DNA of 64,000 nt from an uncultured Clostridia bacterium. Lineage in GTDB: Bacteria; Bacillota; Clostridia; Oscillospirales; Oscillospiraceae. The DNA lies in contig CAMCDX010000001.1 of assembly GCA_945873695.1 (NCBI GenBank), positions 28,080-92,079 on the forward strand, written 5' to 3'. Below the pieces are notes generated by a model, which did no database searches, was not told the origin of the DNA, and was given only the letters and a program-made list of their open reading frames with translations. Numbering within the stretch: position 1 is the stretch's first letter; every line of letters starts with the position of its first letter. Of this stretch, positions 33,546-40,456 are shown piece after piece. The position numbers were made by a program, and so were the translations under genes.

Positions 33546-33653
33546 GTATAAACCCTCCTGTCCCGTTTTGGCCATGGTTGGTCCATCCTTTCCTGCGTGA
33601 TAAAAGCATAGGTACCCGCGCACCTGCCCGGGAGCCGCCTTAACATTTCTCAA

Positions 33654-33923
33654 CTACCCGCAAGGGGTATGCGACATCCGTAAGCGGCATAGCCGCCAAC
33701 GGCTGTCCAAAGGCTCTTTTCCAATTCCCAGCCGGGAGGCGGACCGCTGTTCCGTCTCCCTGGGAAAAGAGCCTTCCGCCCAAACATAGGCGTTTAAGAG
33801 CCCCTCAAAGAACGCACGCGCGTCCTTTGAATTGATATAGGTGTGTTCACTTCTCAAATCCGCCCCGGCCCAGCCGGAGTAGATTTCAAAGGTGATCTTT
33901 CCTACGGTATTCGCTCTTGACAT
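33654..33923 (-). CDS. small phage protein whose C-terminus is encoded by a repeat element
   Basis: 89 residues from the ATG at 33923. The first 55 (MSRANTVGKITFEIYSGWAG ... AFFEGLLNAYVWAEGSF) look like a real, unknown phage protein. The remaining ~35 are read through an inverted repeat (AAGGCTCTTTTCC / GGGAAAAGAGCCTT, 33713-33775) and the ACCCGCAAGGGGT element, so the native C-terminus is probably lost. Confidence 0.5.
   Translation of the reverse strand: MSRANTVGKITFEIYSGWAGADLRSEHTYINSKDARAFFEGLLNAYVWAEGSFPRETEQRSASRLGIGKEPLDSRWRLCRLRMSHTPCG
33655..33775. repeat. secondary palindromic element (ACCCGCAAGGGGT type) with adjoining inverted repeat
   Basis: ACCCGCAAGGGGTATGCG-ACATCCGTAAGCGGC-ATAGCCGCCAACGGCTG is about 85-90% like segments at 27853-27905 and 39780-39833, where it lies inside stem 1 of the larger palindromic element. 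Here it stands alone, next to a 14-bp inverted repeat. Confidence 0.65.
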
Positions 33924-33976
33924 TACGTCCAATTGGTCATAGACTAGATTTTACTATGGATAAAGGAGAATCAGAC

Positions 33977-34264
33977 ATGGAGTATAAGGATGATTTTACG
34001 TTTCCGCCCTCTGTTTCAAATTTGAATGGTTTAGAATTATCAACTATATACCCCTCTCATCTCGCCTTAAAACTTCGCCGTGAACAGATCAACCTCACTC
34101 AACAAGAAGTTGCGTATAAGGCTAAGATTGCGCTTCGTCAGTATCAGCGGTTTGAATCCGGAGAGCGCAGCATGAGTTCCGCATCTTTAAGAATAGGGCT
34201 TTCTATCTGTCATGTTCTCAAATTGGACCCTTTACGTTTTGTGACGCTTCCTGATTCCGAATAA
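33977..34264 (+). CDS. HTH (XRE-type) transcriptional regulator
   Basis: 95 residues on the opposite strand to its neighbours. ATG at 33977 with GGAG 8 nt upstream. HTH: ALKLRREQINLTQQEVAYKAKIALRQYQRFESGER. Divergent from the small gene at 33923, so it may control the replication/terminase segment. Followed by a strong terminator. The AT-richer codon use than surrounding phage genes hints at separate acquisition. Confidence 0.8.
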   Translation: MEYKDDFTFPPSVSNLNGLELSTIYPSHLALKLRREQINLTQQEVAYKAKIALRQYQRFESGERSMSSASLRIGLSICHVLKLDPLRFVTLPDSE

Positions 34265-34275
34265 TAGGCGTTATT

Positions 34276-34305
34276 GCCAGCCGGGTTGCCCCGGCTGGCT
34301 TTTTT
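34276..34305 (+). terminator. intrinsic terminator of the plus-strand HTH gene
   Basis: GCCAGCCGGG-TTGC-CCCGGCTGGC followed by TTTTTT, 11 bp after the stop codon. Confidence 0.9.
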
Positions 34306-34330
34306 AGCGCTCACATACCCAAATACTTTT

Positions 34331-34468
34331 TCATTTTCTCTTCCCCTCCTTCCCATTGATCACCTGTACCACCCGGACATGCCCAAACTGTTCCAACGCC
34401 ATGGCGACAGCCTCCTTCGTGGCAAGTTTTTCACCGTAGTCCTCAATGTCGATCACGATGCGGACCAT
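34331..34468 (-). CDS. small phage protein (45 aa)
   Basis: Too short for the track. The ATG at 34468 overlaps the upstream stop (TGATG). MVRIVIDIEDYGEKLATKEAVAMA ... a beta-alpha-beta-like small fold with a basic tail (GKEGKRK). Function unknown; translational coupling and sensible codon use support it. Confidence 0.6.
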   Translation of the reverse strand: MVRIVIDIEDYGEKLATKEAVAMALEQFGHVRVVQVINGKEGKRK

Positions 34469-35268
34469 CACCCAACGACCATCCAATCCTCCGCCAGCAT
34501 GTCCGCCTGGCTGGCCAGCCAGCCCATCTGGACGCCGGAGGTCCCGCAGAAAGCAATGGCCTTATTTCCGATAGCCTCATGCTCGACATTCACGAAAACG
34601 CCCTCGGCGGTCATATAGCTGATACGGTTCGCCAACTCAATGTGCTGGTTCTTCCCGTTCCACCCAGCCCGGGCCACCTTCTTCCCCGCCTTCATTTCCT
34701 CGATGGCCCTGCCGAAGCTCATGTAGTTCCATCCCGGATCACCGCATGTCTCACCCAGGTCTGCCGAAACCTCTTTGGTGTCCATTTTCGGCACTGCGTC
34801 GCCATCCACACCATGTACCGCCGTCTGGAGCAGGAAGCCCAGCAGGAACCACACCTTGTCCTTGATCTTCTTCATGCAGATGTCCGCGCCCAGCTTTTCG
34901 TCGTAGTTCTCGGCGCTGACGCAAGCGGAGCTCTCCACGATCTCGAAGCCGTTCCGCAGGACGGCCCGGACCACGGTGCACTTGTCGCCCATGGTGGTGA
35001 CATCGGCGGCCACGATGAAGTCATCCACCATCTCCTGGCTGATGGAGGGCTTGTCCGTCTTCAGATGGGGATTGACCGTCATCTTCAGATAGGCCCGCTC
35101 AAATACGTACTTTGGGCTCCAGCTCTCGTAGCCGTCCGCATACCGGACCTTGTAGCCGGATTCCACAACTGCGCCCGTTGGGCACATTTCGTGAAGCGTG
35201 AAAACCTTACCGTCAATACGGTTCGCAGGCTCCGCCTCAATCAGCTTCGTTCCGATGTACTTGTCCAT
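34468..35268 (-). CDS. Gp49-family + Tad2/DUF2829 fusion, candidate anti-Thoeris protein
   Basis: 266 residues in three parts. Residues 1-75: KYIGTKLIEAEPANR ... VRYADGYESWSPKYVFERAYLKM, a small domain often joined to Gp49. About 80-150: Phage_gp49_66-like (ISQEMVDDFIVAADVTTMGDKCTVVRAVLRNGFEIVESSACV). About 178-266: DUF2829 (MSFGRAIEEMKAGKKVARAGWNGKNQHIEL ... GWLASQADMLAEDWMVV). DUF2829 is the family of Tad2, which sequesters the cyclic-ADP-ribose signal of Thoeris defence. That activity is inferred from the family; ligand residues were not checked. Strong AAGGAGG site. Confidence 0.8.
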   Translation of the reverse strand: MDKYIGTKLIEAEPANRIDGKVFTLHEMCPTGAVVESGYKVRYADGYESWSPKYVFERAYLKMTVNPHLKTDKPSISQEMVDDFIVAADVTTMGDKCTVVRAVLRNGFEIVESSACVSAENYDEKLGADICMKKIKDKVWFLLGFLLQTAVHGVDGDAVPKMDTKEVSADLGETCGDPGWNYMSFGRAIEEMKAGKKVARAGWNGKNQHIELANRISYMTAEGVFVNVEHEAIGNKAIAFCGTSGVQMGWLASQADMLAEDWMVVG

Positions 35269-35283
35269 AAAAAATCCTCCTTT

Positions 35284-35484
35284 TTATTTGAAAACGGCTC
35301 TGCCGCTTCCTTCTTTCACGTTCCGGACTTCCTCCACCAATTCGGCCACACATTCATCGCAGAGGTCCAATTCTCCATCAGGCAGCCCTTGCCCAGTCAT
35401 ATGGTTGATTCCCTTTGGTGAAAGAGCCAGTCCATCTTCCAGCAAAATGACTTTCCCTCATTTATCGCATACAAACGCTCTCAT
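35284..35484 (-). pseudogene. small zinc-knuckle phage gene with in-frame UGA at a Cys position
   Basis: Frame starts ATG at 35484: MRAFVCDK-UGA-GKVILLEDGLALSPKG ... DLCDECVAELVEEV ... AVFK-stop. Homologous phage proteins read CDKCGK, so UGA at codon 9 replaces the second Cys of the first CxxC; the second pair (CDEC) is intact. The ATG overlaps the upstream TGA and the frame is otherwise clean for 66 codons. Nonsense mutation, sequence error, or recoding. Confidence 0.65.
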
Positions 35485-35645
35485 GTCCCTCTCCCTCCCA
35501 GAAATGTCCGCAGCATCCTCTGCTTCCACTCCGGCTCCTCCTTTTTTTCGAATTTACAGCGAACTAATCCGCACCCGGCAATATCTGACCATGCAGTACA
35601 TACCTCTCCGGTGATCCTGCACTTGCTGTTTGCATAATTAAACAT
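35481..35645 (-). CDS. small Cys-rich phage protein (54 aa)
   Basis: Too short for the track. ATG at 35645 overlaps the upstream TGA (TGATG) and its own stop overlaps the next ATG. MFNYANSKCRITGEVCTAWSDIAGCGLVRCKFEKK... has four cysteines suggesting a zinc site, with a basic C-terminus. Unknown function. Confidence 0.6.
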   Translation of the reverse strand: MFNYANSKCRITGEVCTAWSDIAGCGLVRCKFEKKEEPEWKQRMLRTFLGGRGT

Positions 35646-36136
35646 CAGCCCTCACCGCCTTTCAGCGCCGCCTCTTTACGGGCCTTTACTACTTCCCTCC
35701 TGGAAGAGCGCCACATCATCATGAGCATTTCGCTTACAGACCTGTCCCGATCTTTCCTATGTGGCTTTTTAACAACCTGCAAACCATACTTCCCCGGCAC
35801 AAGCACGCCGACATTGTAAGGTATGATGGATTTCACAGCCTCAAAGACATCTTCCTGCATGACATAGTAGTTATAGTCGCCGATGAAGTTGTGTCCGTTC
35901 TTGGAGCGGAAGTCCTCAATGGATGACTTTACCTCGTAGCAGTAGAAATCTCCCTTTTCAATGCCGGATACAGTATTGTTGACCGGCTTGAACTTCATGT
36001 AGTCCACACGAATAGGAGTTGCTGACGCATAGTCGAAGGTAACTTCCTTTGCCCAGTAGATGCGCGGGTCATTATGTGGGTCCAAATACTTTTCAAGCGA
36101 ATTACTAAGGCTATCCGTGATCTCCGGCCTAGTCAT
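35645..36136 (-). CDS. PD-(D/E)XK nuclease-superfamily protein (MmcB-like)
   Basis: 163 residues. IRVDYMKFKPV ... GDFYCYEVKSSIEDFRSKNGHNFIGDYNYYVM carries the D...E-x-K signature (D about 45, EVK about 68-70) of restriction-like nucleases, as in the MmcB/DUF group. GVLVPGKYGLQVVKKPHRKDR follows. Possible DNA repair or recombination role for the phage; the catalytic assignment is by motif only. Confidence 0.7.
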   Translation of the reverse strand: MTRPEITDSLSNSLEKYLDPHNDPRIYWAKEVTFDYASATPIRVDYMKFKPVNNTVSGIEKGDFYCYEVKSSIEDFRSKNGHNFIGDYNYYVMQEDVFEAVKSIIPYNVGVLVPGKYGLQVVKKPHRKDRDRSVSEMLMMMWRSSRREVVKARKEAALKGGEG

Positions 36137-36806
36137 TGCTACCTCCTTTCTGCGCCAGCGCCGCCTCCGCCTCCTCGCGGGTCAGAAAGACGGTTTTGCC
36201 GATTTCAGCAAAAGGAATATCGATATACTGCATGTTGTCATAGAATTGCGCATGTAGGTATCGCTCTGTTTCATATCCAAAAAATTCTTCAACTATCGCT
36301 TCTCTGCCATCAACAAATACATGTTCGCCCACCTTGCACGGCAGCACCACCAGCCGCCCGTCCTGCTCTGCTTGGATGATGTCACAGATCTGCTCTGGCG
36401 TCGTATTGAGCACATGTGCCGCCACCCTCAAAATGACTTCATCACTAAACGCTTTATGGAAGTCCTCCGGCTCCAGCCCTGTGTCCTCATACCGCATCAG
36501 CTTGTGCCGAAGTTCCGCATAGGCCCAGGCTGCGGTATACAGCAACGCTACAATACCTTCGGCGCTTTCAATACCATCCATAAGCCACTCCGGCATCATA
36601 TTGGACAAAGCATCATCGTCTGCCGGGAGTTCCGCATCTGGTATGTGCGTTTTGACAATATCCCTGGTAAGGTCAAACAGACTCACATCCGCATACTCAG
36701 GAGCAGATCCATATCCCCGTACCCAGGTCTCATGGTCCTTGATGTAAAACAGGTTCAGCGCCGCTTCCAGATTGTCCTTCGGCGTGTCAGTCGTCAGTCG
36801 TTTCAT
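36129..36806 (-). CDS. phage protein, unknown (225 aa)
   Basis: Begins MKRLTTDTPKDNLEAALNLFYIKD and contains LRHKLMRYEDTGLEPEDFHKAF, a motif seen in many clostridial phage accessory proteins. C-terminal half PCKVGEHVFVDGREAIVEEFFGYETERYLHAQF is beta-rich and ends in FLTREEAEAALAQ. Overlaps both neighbours by 4-8 bp, indicating one operon. Confidence 0.6.
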   Translation of the reverse strand: MKRLTTDTPKDNLEAALNLFYIKDHETWVRGYGSAPEYADVSLFDLTRDIVKTHIPDAELPADDDALSNMMPEWLMDGIESAEGIVALLYTAAWAYAELRHKLMRYEDTGLEPEDFHKAFSDEVILRVAAHVLNTTPEQICDIIQAEQDGRLVVLPCKVGEHVFVDGREAIVEEFFGYETERYLHAQFYDNMQYIDIPFAEIGKTVFLTREEAEAALAQKGGSND

Positions 36807-37520
36807 TTCTTTTTACCTTCCATTCTCTCCAAAGTCCGGCGGCATACACTGCCCATCACCATACATGCTCTCATGCTCATTTTTTCTATGCTTCCCGACA
36901 AAGTTATGAGCAGCCGATTTTTCTCTACCTCGTCCTTCGGCACCCCACAAAACCCACAGCTTCTGAAATACTGTTCCAGGCTCTTACCGCCGCTATCTCC
37001 CTCACCTCTCTGCTCCCGCATCTTTCTGTCTTCGGCCACGATCTTGCTTGCGGTGTACCAAACTGCCTTTTGCAGAGCTTCATGACTGAGCTGCGAACTG
37101 TATCCAAAATTCATCTTTACATAGTCCGCTTTCCTGTCCAGGTATACCCGGATATCCAGCAGCTCCGCCGCCAATATTTCCGTGTTTCTATTGGCGTTTA
37201 CCAGTTCCCTTTGCGTATCCGCCAGCTCTTCCAGCTTCTCCGTGAACTCTCTGACCATCACCGCCTGGGCGTCAGTCAGCTCCGCGTTCATCTTCTGCGC
37301 GGCCGCCAAACGCTTCCCCAGCTCCGCCCTGGCCGTCTCGCTTTCTACCAGCAGCTTCTCCGCCTGTTCTGCCTGTTCCTCATACCTGGCCAGCTTTTCG
37401 CACACCTCGTCAAAATGTACGCAGCGGCAATAACCCGCGTTGCCTCCACATCCGTCGCATTCCAGGATATACGCATTCCCCCCCTGGGTCTCTCGCCGTC
37501 AATCTTTTCTGTTCCGCCAT
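36803..37520 (-). pseudogene. phage coiled-coil/zinc-finger protein, frameshifted at a G7 tract
   Basis: Reading from the ATG at 37520 (MAEQKRLTARDPGG) reaches a run of seven G (37478-37484) and ends soon after. In the +1 frame the natural continuation is NAYILECDGCGGNAGYCRCVHFDEVCEKLARYEEQAEQAEK..., a Cys-rich motif followed by a coiled coil and the rest of the 200-aa track ORF. With six G the two join perfectly. No usable start exists for the downstream part except a GTG (37405) after the zinc motif. Confidence 0.65.
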
Positions 37521-37523
37521 GCC

Positions 37524-37658
37524 TCATCTCTCCTTTTCCATCCACCTGCAGCGCAGGCACTTTTTTTGCGTTGATCCCCGTACAGTCGGCTTTCCCAAAC
37601 AGACGTTGTGCCGATATGTCTCATAGCACTTTGGTTTCCTCCGGCTTTCCTTCTTCAC
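37524..37658 (-). CDS. small zinc-finger-like phage protein (44 aa)
   Basis: GTG start at 37658 with GGGGGAAT upstream, overlapping a TGA. KPKCYETYRHNVCLGKPTVRG ... KKCLRCRWMEKER gives four cysteines and many basic residues. The longer 67-aa track ORF reads upstream through unrelated sequence. Unknown function. Confidence 0.5.
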   Translation of the reverse strand: MKKESRRKPKCYETYRHNVCLGKPTVRGSTQKKCLRCRWMEKER

Positions 37659-37728
37659 TTCGGATTCCCCCACATTTTGATCATCCGCTCTCTTGTCTGG
37701 GCATCCGCCGCCCGGTAGTCCTCCCACT
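37655..37728 (-). pseudogene. duplicated TerL C-terminal tail fragment
   Basis: Directly after palindromic element copy 6 the minus strand reads DDEWEDYRAADAQTRERMIK-MWGNPK-stop. The real TerL ends REDYERADAETRRMLLKKWGLPS-stop just before the element. The two tails are homologous (DY-x2-ADA-x-TR-x3-(M/L)-x-WG-x-P), so the element sits between two copies of the gene's end. Confidence 0.65.
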
Positions 37729-37835
37729 CGTCGTCACAAAGTCCGCTCACCTTCGTTTCCGCCTTCGGCGAAAACTGCGTTCACTCCCTTGCTCCTCCTC
37801 TCCAACTTGAACCCGCTCCACTGGGCTTCAAGTTG
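37729..37835 (-). repeat. palindromic element, copy 6, between TerL and its duplicated tail
   Basis: Stem 1 AACTTGAAGCCCAGTGGAGCGGGTTCAAGTT, stem 2 TTTTCGCCGAAGGCGGAAA, linkers GGAGAGGAGGAGCAAGGGAGTG and GAGCGGACTTTGTGACGACGAG. It begins within 2 bp of the terL stop codon. Confidence 0.85.
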
Positions 37836-37836
37836 G

Positions 37837-39627
37837 TTATGAAGGTAGTCCCCACTTTTTCAGCAACATCCGCCTCGTCTCAGCGTCTGCCCTCTCATAA
37901 TCTTCTCTCATATCTTCCGTCCACTTCCGTTTCTCTCCGGCTGCCGCCTCCACGGTGTACCGCTGCTGTCCCCGGATGGCGTGGGCGATGGCCGCCGCCA
38001 TCACCAGGTCGTCGTGCTCTCCAGACGCCGCCTCCGGCTTCCGGTCCTTGCCGTATACAAAGGTCAGCATCTCCCCCAGTGTCTCGAAGCTCACCACCAG
38101 CTCCGGGGCCTCGTCCATGACCGTGTGGAGCCCCGCCAGAATGATGGGCCGTGTCTTGGGGCTGGTGACCCAGCCGAAGGACTTGACCATCTTGTTTTTG
38201 TAGGTGTCGAACCGCTCCCGCTGGTACAGGTTCGGGTAGTGCCACTCCTCCAGCTTCAGCTCCGGATAGGTGGAGAAGTTCACCTCCACGCCGATGAGCG
38301 CGTCGTTATAGTAATGCCCCAGGCAGAAGATCTGCCGGGCGTACAGGATCTCGCTGAGCGGGTGCTGCAGCTCCGCCACCTGGTGGCCGTCCGTGTTGTC
38401 GATGACGTGGGCCGTGAAGCAGTCGCTGCCCTCTCCGGCGGTGTCTCCGCCGATGACATATGGCCGCCCCGGCACCGGCTCCTCGTAAATACGGATAAAG
38501 TTGTTTTCCTTTCCACCCTCTGTAAACCGCCAGTTTTTGGGCTCTCCGCCCTCGATCTCCGGCTCGTCGTGCTGGAACAGGCCCATTCGCAGCGGCGTCG
38601 GTGTCGCCCGCCGCCGGGCCATGACGATGTCGTTGTCGAAGAACGGATCACCGGACAGCAGGAAGGCCTCGTCCGGTGTGTTTGGGTACTCCTGTCGGAA
38701 CAGCTGCTCGTCTCCGCCGCAGTTGGTCTTGATGCACCACCGCCGCCAGCTCAGCTGCTCCTCGTCGAGGCAAAGTCCGCTATACTCGCCCCGGCCTTTC
38801 GTCCAGGGCTCGAACCGCTCCCTTGCCTCTCCTCTCCCCACCGGACCCGCTTCGCTGGGCTCCGGCGGGGGCCCCATCATTGCCTTCTCCGCTTCTGTCC
38901 AGACGGTTCCTGGTTCTACCGGCTTGCGATACTCCGGCTCCATGTACCATGGCAGGAACACCGGCCGCCAGCCGTTGGTCCCGGCCACGGCTCCGTCCCA
39001 GAGGTCCTTGAACTCGTTGAAGCCGTTGGCGGTGCTTTCGATGATGACCATAGTGTCCGGATCATCCGGCACAGCCTGCATAATGCCCAGCAGCGTCTCC
39101 TTGACCTCTCCCGTCCAGAAGGCCAGCTCCGACAGATGCACGTTGTTGAAGGTCTCCGACCGGCCCACGCCCTTGCCGCCTGCCGTGACGCAGCTGATGC
39201 GGGACCGCAGCCCCGGCCGCCGCCGCTTCTCGTCCTCGTTCCGGGTGGGGTTCTCGAACACCAGTTCCTTGGCGTTGGAATTCTTCCGCATGGGCTGGAG
39301 CGCCTTGGGCAGGCAGTCGTAGAACAGCTTGTTCATGCGGAACAGGGCGCTGGTGGCCTTGTCCTGGTGTGCCACGATCAGGGTGTTCACCATGGGCCGG
39401 GTGGCGCTGTCCTGGAACATCAGGGCCTCTGTGGCGGTAGAGATACCCTCCTGCCGCCCCTTCAGCACGATCAGGCGCACCGGCCGTCCGGCCTGGTGCT
39501 CCTCCTTGATGATGCGGTACAGGTTCTCCTGCGCCGGCTTGAACTTCAGCTTCACCAGCTGCTGCTTCTTATCCCGGATGTACAGGTAGTTCTCGCAGTA
39601 TTCCTTTGGATTCCTAATGTTGATCAC
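37837..39627 (-). CDS. terL: terminase large subunit
   Basis: 596 residues from a GTG at 39627 (VINIRNPKEYCENYLYI), 8 nt after GAGG; the track's first 46 residues come from repeats. ATPase: variant Walker A LKGRQEGIST, Walker B DTMVIIESTANGF. Nuclease: YVIGGDTAGEGSDCFTAHVIDN, LIGVEVNFSTYPELKL and GEHDDLVMAAAIAHAI. It packages DNA with TerS and the portal. About 38 residues (roughly 252-289, GPPPEPSEAGPVGRGE ... YSGLCLDEEQ) are encoded by an in-frame palindromic element between EAEKAMM and the conserved LDEEQLSWRRWC. Confidence 0.92.
   Translation of the reverse strand: MINIRNPKEYCENYLYIRDKKQQLVKLKFKPAQENLYRIIKEEHQAGRPVRLIVLKGRQEGISTATEALMFQDSATRPMVNTLIVAHQDKATSALFRMNKLFYDCLPKALQPMRKNSNAKELVFENPTRNEDEKRRRPGLRSRISCVTAGGKGVGRSETFNNVHLSELAFWTGEVKETLLGIMQAVPDDPDTMVIIESTANGFNEFKDLWDGAVAGTNGWRPVFLPWYMEPEYRKPVEPGTVWTEAEKAMMGPPPEPSEAGPVGRGEARERFEPWTKGRGEYSGLCLDEEQLSWRRWCIKTNCGGDEQLFRQEYPNTPDEAFLLSGDPFFDNDIVMARRRATPTPLRMGLFQHDEPEIEGGEPKNWRFTEGGKENNFIRIYEEPVPGRPYVIGGDTAGEGSDCFTAHVIDNTDGHQVAELQHPLSEILYARQIFCLGHYYNDALIGVEVNFSTYPELKLEEWHYPNLYQRERFDTYKNKMVKSFGWVTSPKTRPIILAGLHTVMDEAPELVVSFETLGEMLTFVYGKDRKPEAASGEHDDLVMAAAIAHAIRGQQRYTVEAAAGEKRKWTEDMREDYERADAETRRMLLKKWGLPS
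38761..38874 (-). repeat. palindromic element, copy 5, in frame inside terL
   Basis: Stem 1 CCGGAGCCCAGCGAAGCGGGTCCGG, stem 2 GAGCCCTGGACGAAAGGCCGGGGC, linkers GTGGGGAGAGGAGAGGCAAGGGAGCGG and TAGCGGACTTTGCCTCGACGAGG. The reading frame is open throughout. Confidence 0.85.
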
Positions 39628-39630
39628 TAC

Positions 39631-39857
39631 GTCGTCCTCACAAACTCCACTGTTTTCGCCCCCCGGCCTTGCCGAGGTCTCAATTCGTTCCGTTGCTCGA
39701 TCCCTATCCCCTCTGTCGCCTCCGGCGACATCTCCCCTTGATAAGGGGAGTCTTCCTCTCCCCACCGAACCCGCTACGACACCCGCAAGGGGTACGCCGC
39801 ATCCGTAGCGCTCCTTCGTCGCTGACGGCTGCGCAGTGGGCTTCGGTGGGGTCCCCC
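39631..39857 (-). repeat. palindromic element, copy 7 (composite, diverged), upstream of terL
   Basis: Stem 1 CCGAAGCCCA...TGGGTTCGG-type arms hold a secondary ACCCGCAAGGGGT element. It is followed by the separate palindrome TCTCCCCTTATCAAGGGGAGATGTCGCCGGAGGCGAC, then a degenerate stem 2 and TTTGTGAGGACGACG. The last 3' bases supply the GAGG ribosome site of terL. Confidence 0.7.
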
Positions 39858-39903
39858 GAATCTCCGTCAGATATCCACGGTTTGGGTACCTGACGCAAAT
39901 ACG

Positions 39904-39934
39904 GCGTAGGGCGGGGCGCCCCCTCCCCGCCTCC
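39904..39934 (-). repeat. partial copy of the GC-rich palindrome
   Basis: CGTAGGGCGGGGCGCCCCCTCCCCGCC matches the units at 31750-31848 with one side degraded. It separates the composite element from the small gene at 39934. Confidence 0.55.
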
Positions 39935-40281
39935 TATTTCTTCTTGTAATTGTCCTTGCAGGCCGCTCTGCTCCGTCCGACGTACAACCGTTTCCCCGGC
40001 CTGTGCTTGTCCTCCCGCACCTTGCAGTAGCCGTATGCCGTTCCCGGGATGATGTCATAATTTCCTCAGGTGCCGCATTTCCGGCCCTCTACCGGCGGCC
40101 GCACCTTCAGTCTCCCCTGGGTCTCCAGGTCCTTGTAATAGGCCAGCTTCTCCTCGTGTGCCTGGTTGATTTCCAGCAGCATCTCAATGGTGTCCGCCGC
40201 ACGTCCGGCCAGAGGCATGTCCATCAGTCTCCCGCCGTTTTCCACATGTCTGAGATCTTCCAATACATCATCCAACAGCAT
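39934..40281 (-). pseudogene. small phage gene with in-frame UGA at a second CxxC position
   Basis: ATG at 40281 (MLLDDVLEDLRHVENGGRLMDM) after AAGGAGCGGGAG. The frame reads ...VEGRKCGT-UGA-GNYDIIPGTAYGYCKVREDKHRPG ... RAACKDNYKKK-stop. The continuation is protein-like for 43 codons and completes a zinc site (Cys-GT-x, then YC and AAC), so UGA at 40066-40068 sits where a Cys is expected. Without readthrough the product is 71 residues (40066-40281). Confidence 0.6.
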
Positions 40282-40456
40282 TTTCTCCCGCTCCTTCCTC
40301 TTCAAAATCCTCCCTGGCCAGCAGCGCCTCGCGGTATTCCGCCAGCTCCCGTTTCCCGTCTCCGCCCTGGGTCAGCGCCCGATCCAGCTCCCATCTTTTG
40401 GTGTCCGCATCCTCCCGCAGCATCTTCCGAATGCGGTCTCTGGTTTCCTTCTTCAT
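40268..40456 (-). CDS. small charged helical phage protein (62 aa)
   Basis: MKKETRDRIRKMLREDADTK ... GENAVG from the ATG at 40456, which overlaps the upstream TGA (ATGA), with GGGAGG upstream. The 225-aa track ORF is a shadow of the HTH gene. Very charged; function unknown. Its frame joins the upstream HTH gene if the pentanucleotide repeat loses one unit. Confidence 0.6.
   Translation of the reverse strand: MKKETRDRIRKMLREDADTKRWELDRALTQGGDGKRELAEYREALLAREDFEEEGAGENAVG

Noticed and set aside
35440-35484. Bacterial SECIS element after the UGA in the small zinc gene
   Set aside because: Only short, bulged pairings (AGUC/GACU, GAAAG/CUUUC) were found, without a convincing apical-loop GU at the right distance.
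36803-37405. 200-aa ORF starting at the GTG at 37405 as a complete gene
   Set aside because: The start lies after a conserved Cys-rich stretch in the same frame and lacks a good ribosome site; a frameshifted longer gene explains it better.
27694-39857. Palindromic elements as group I/II introns or inteins
   Set aside because: At about 110 nt they are far too small for self-splicing introns and the encoded peptides lack intein motifs.
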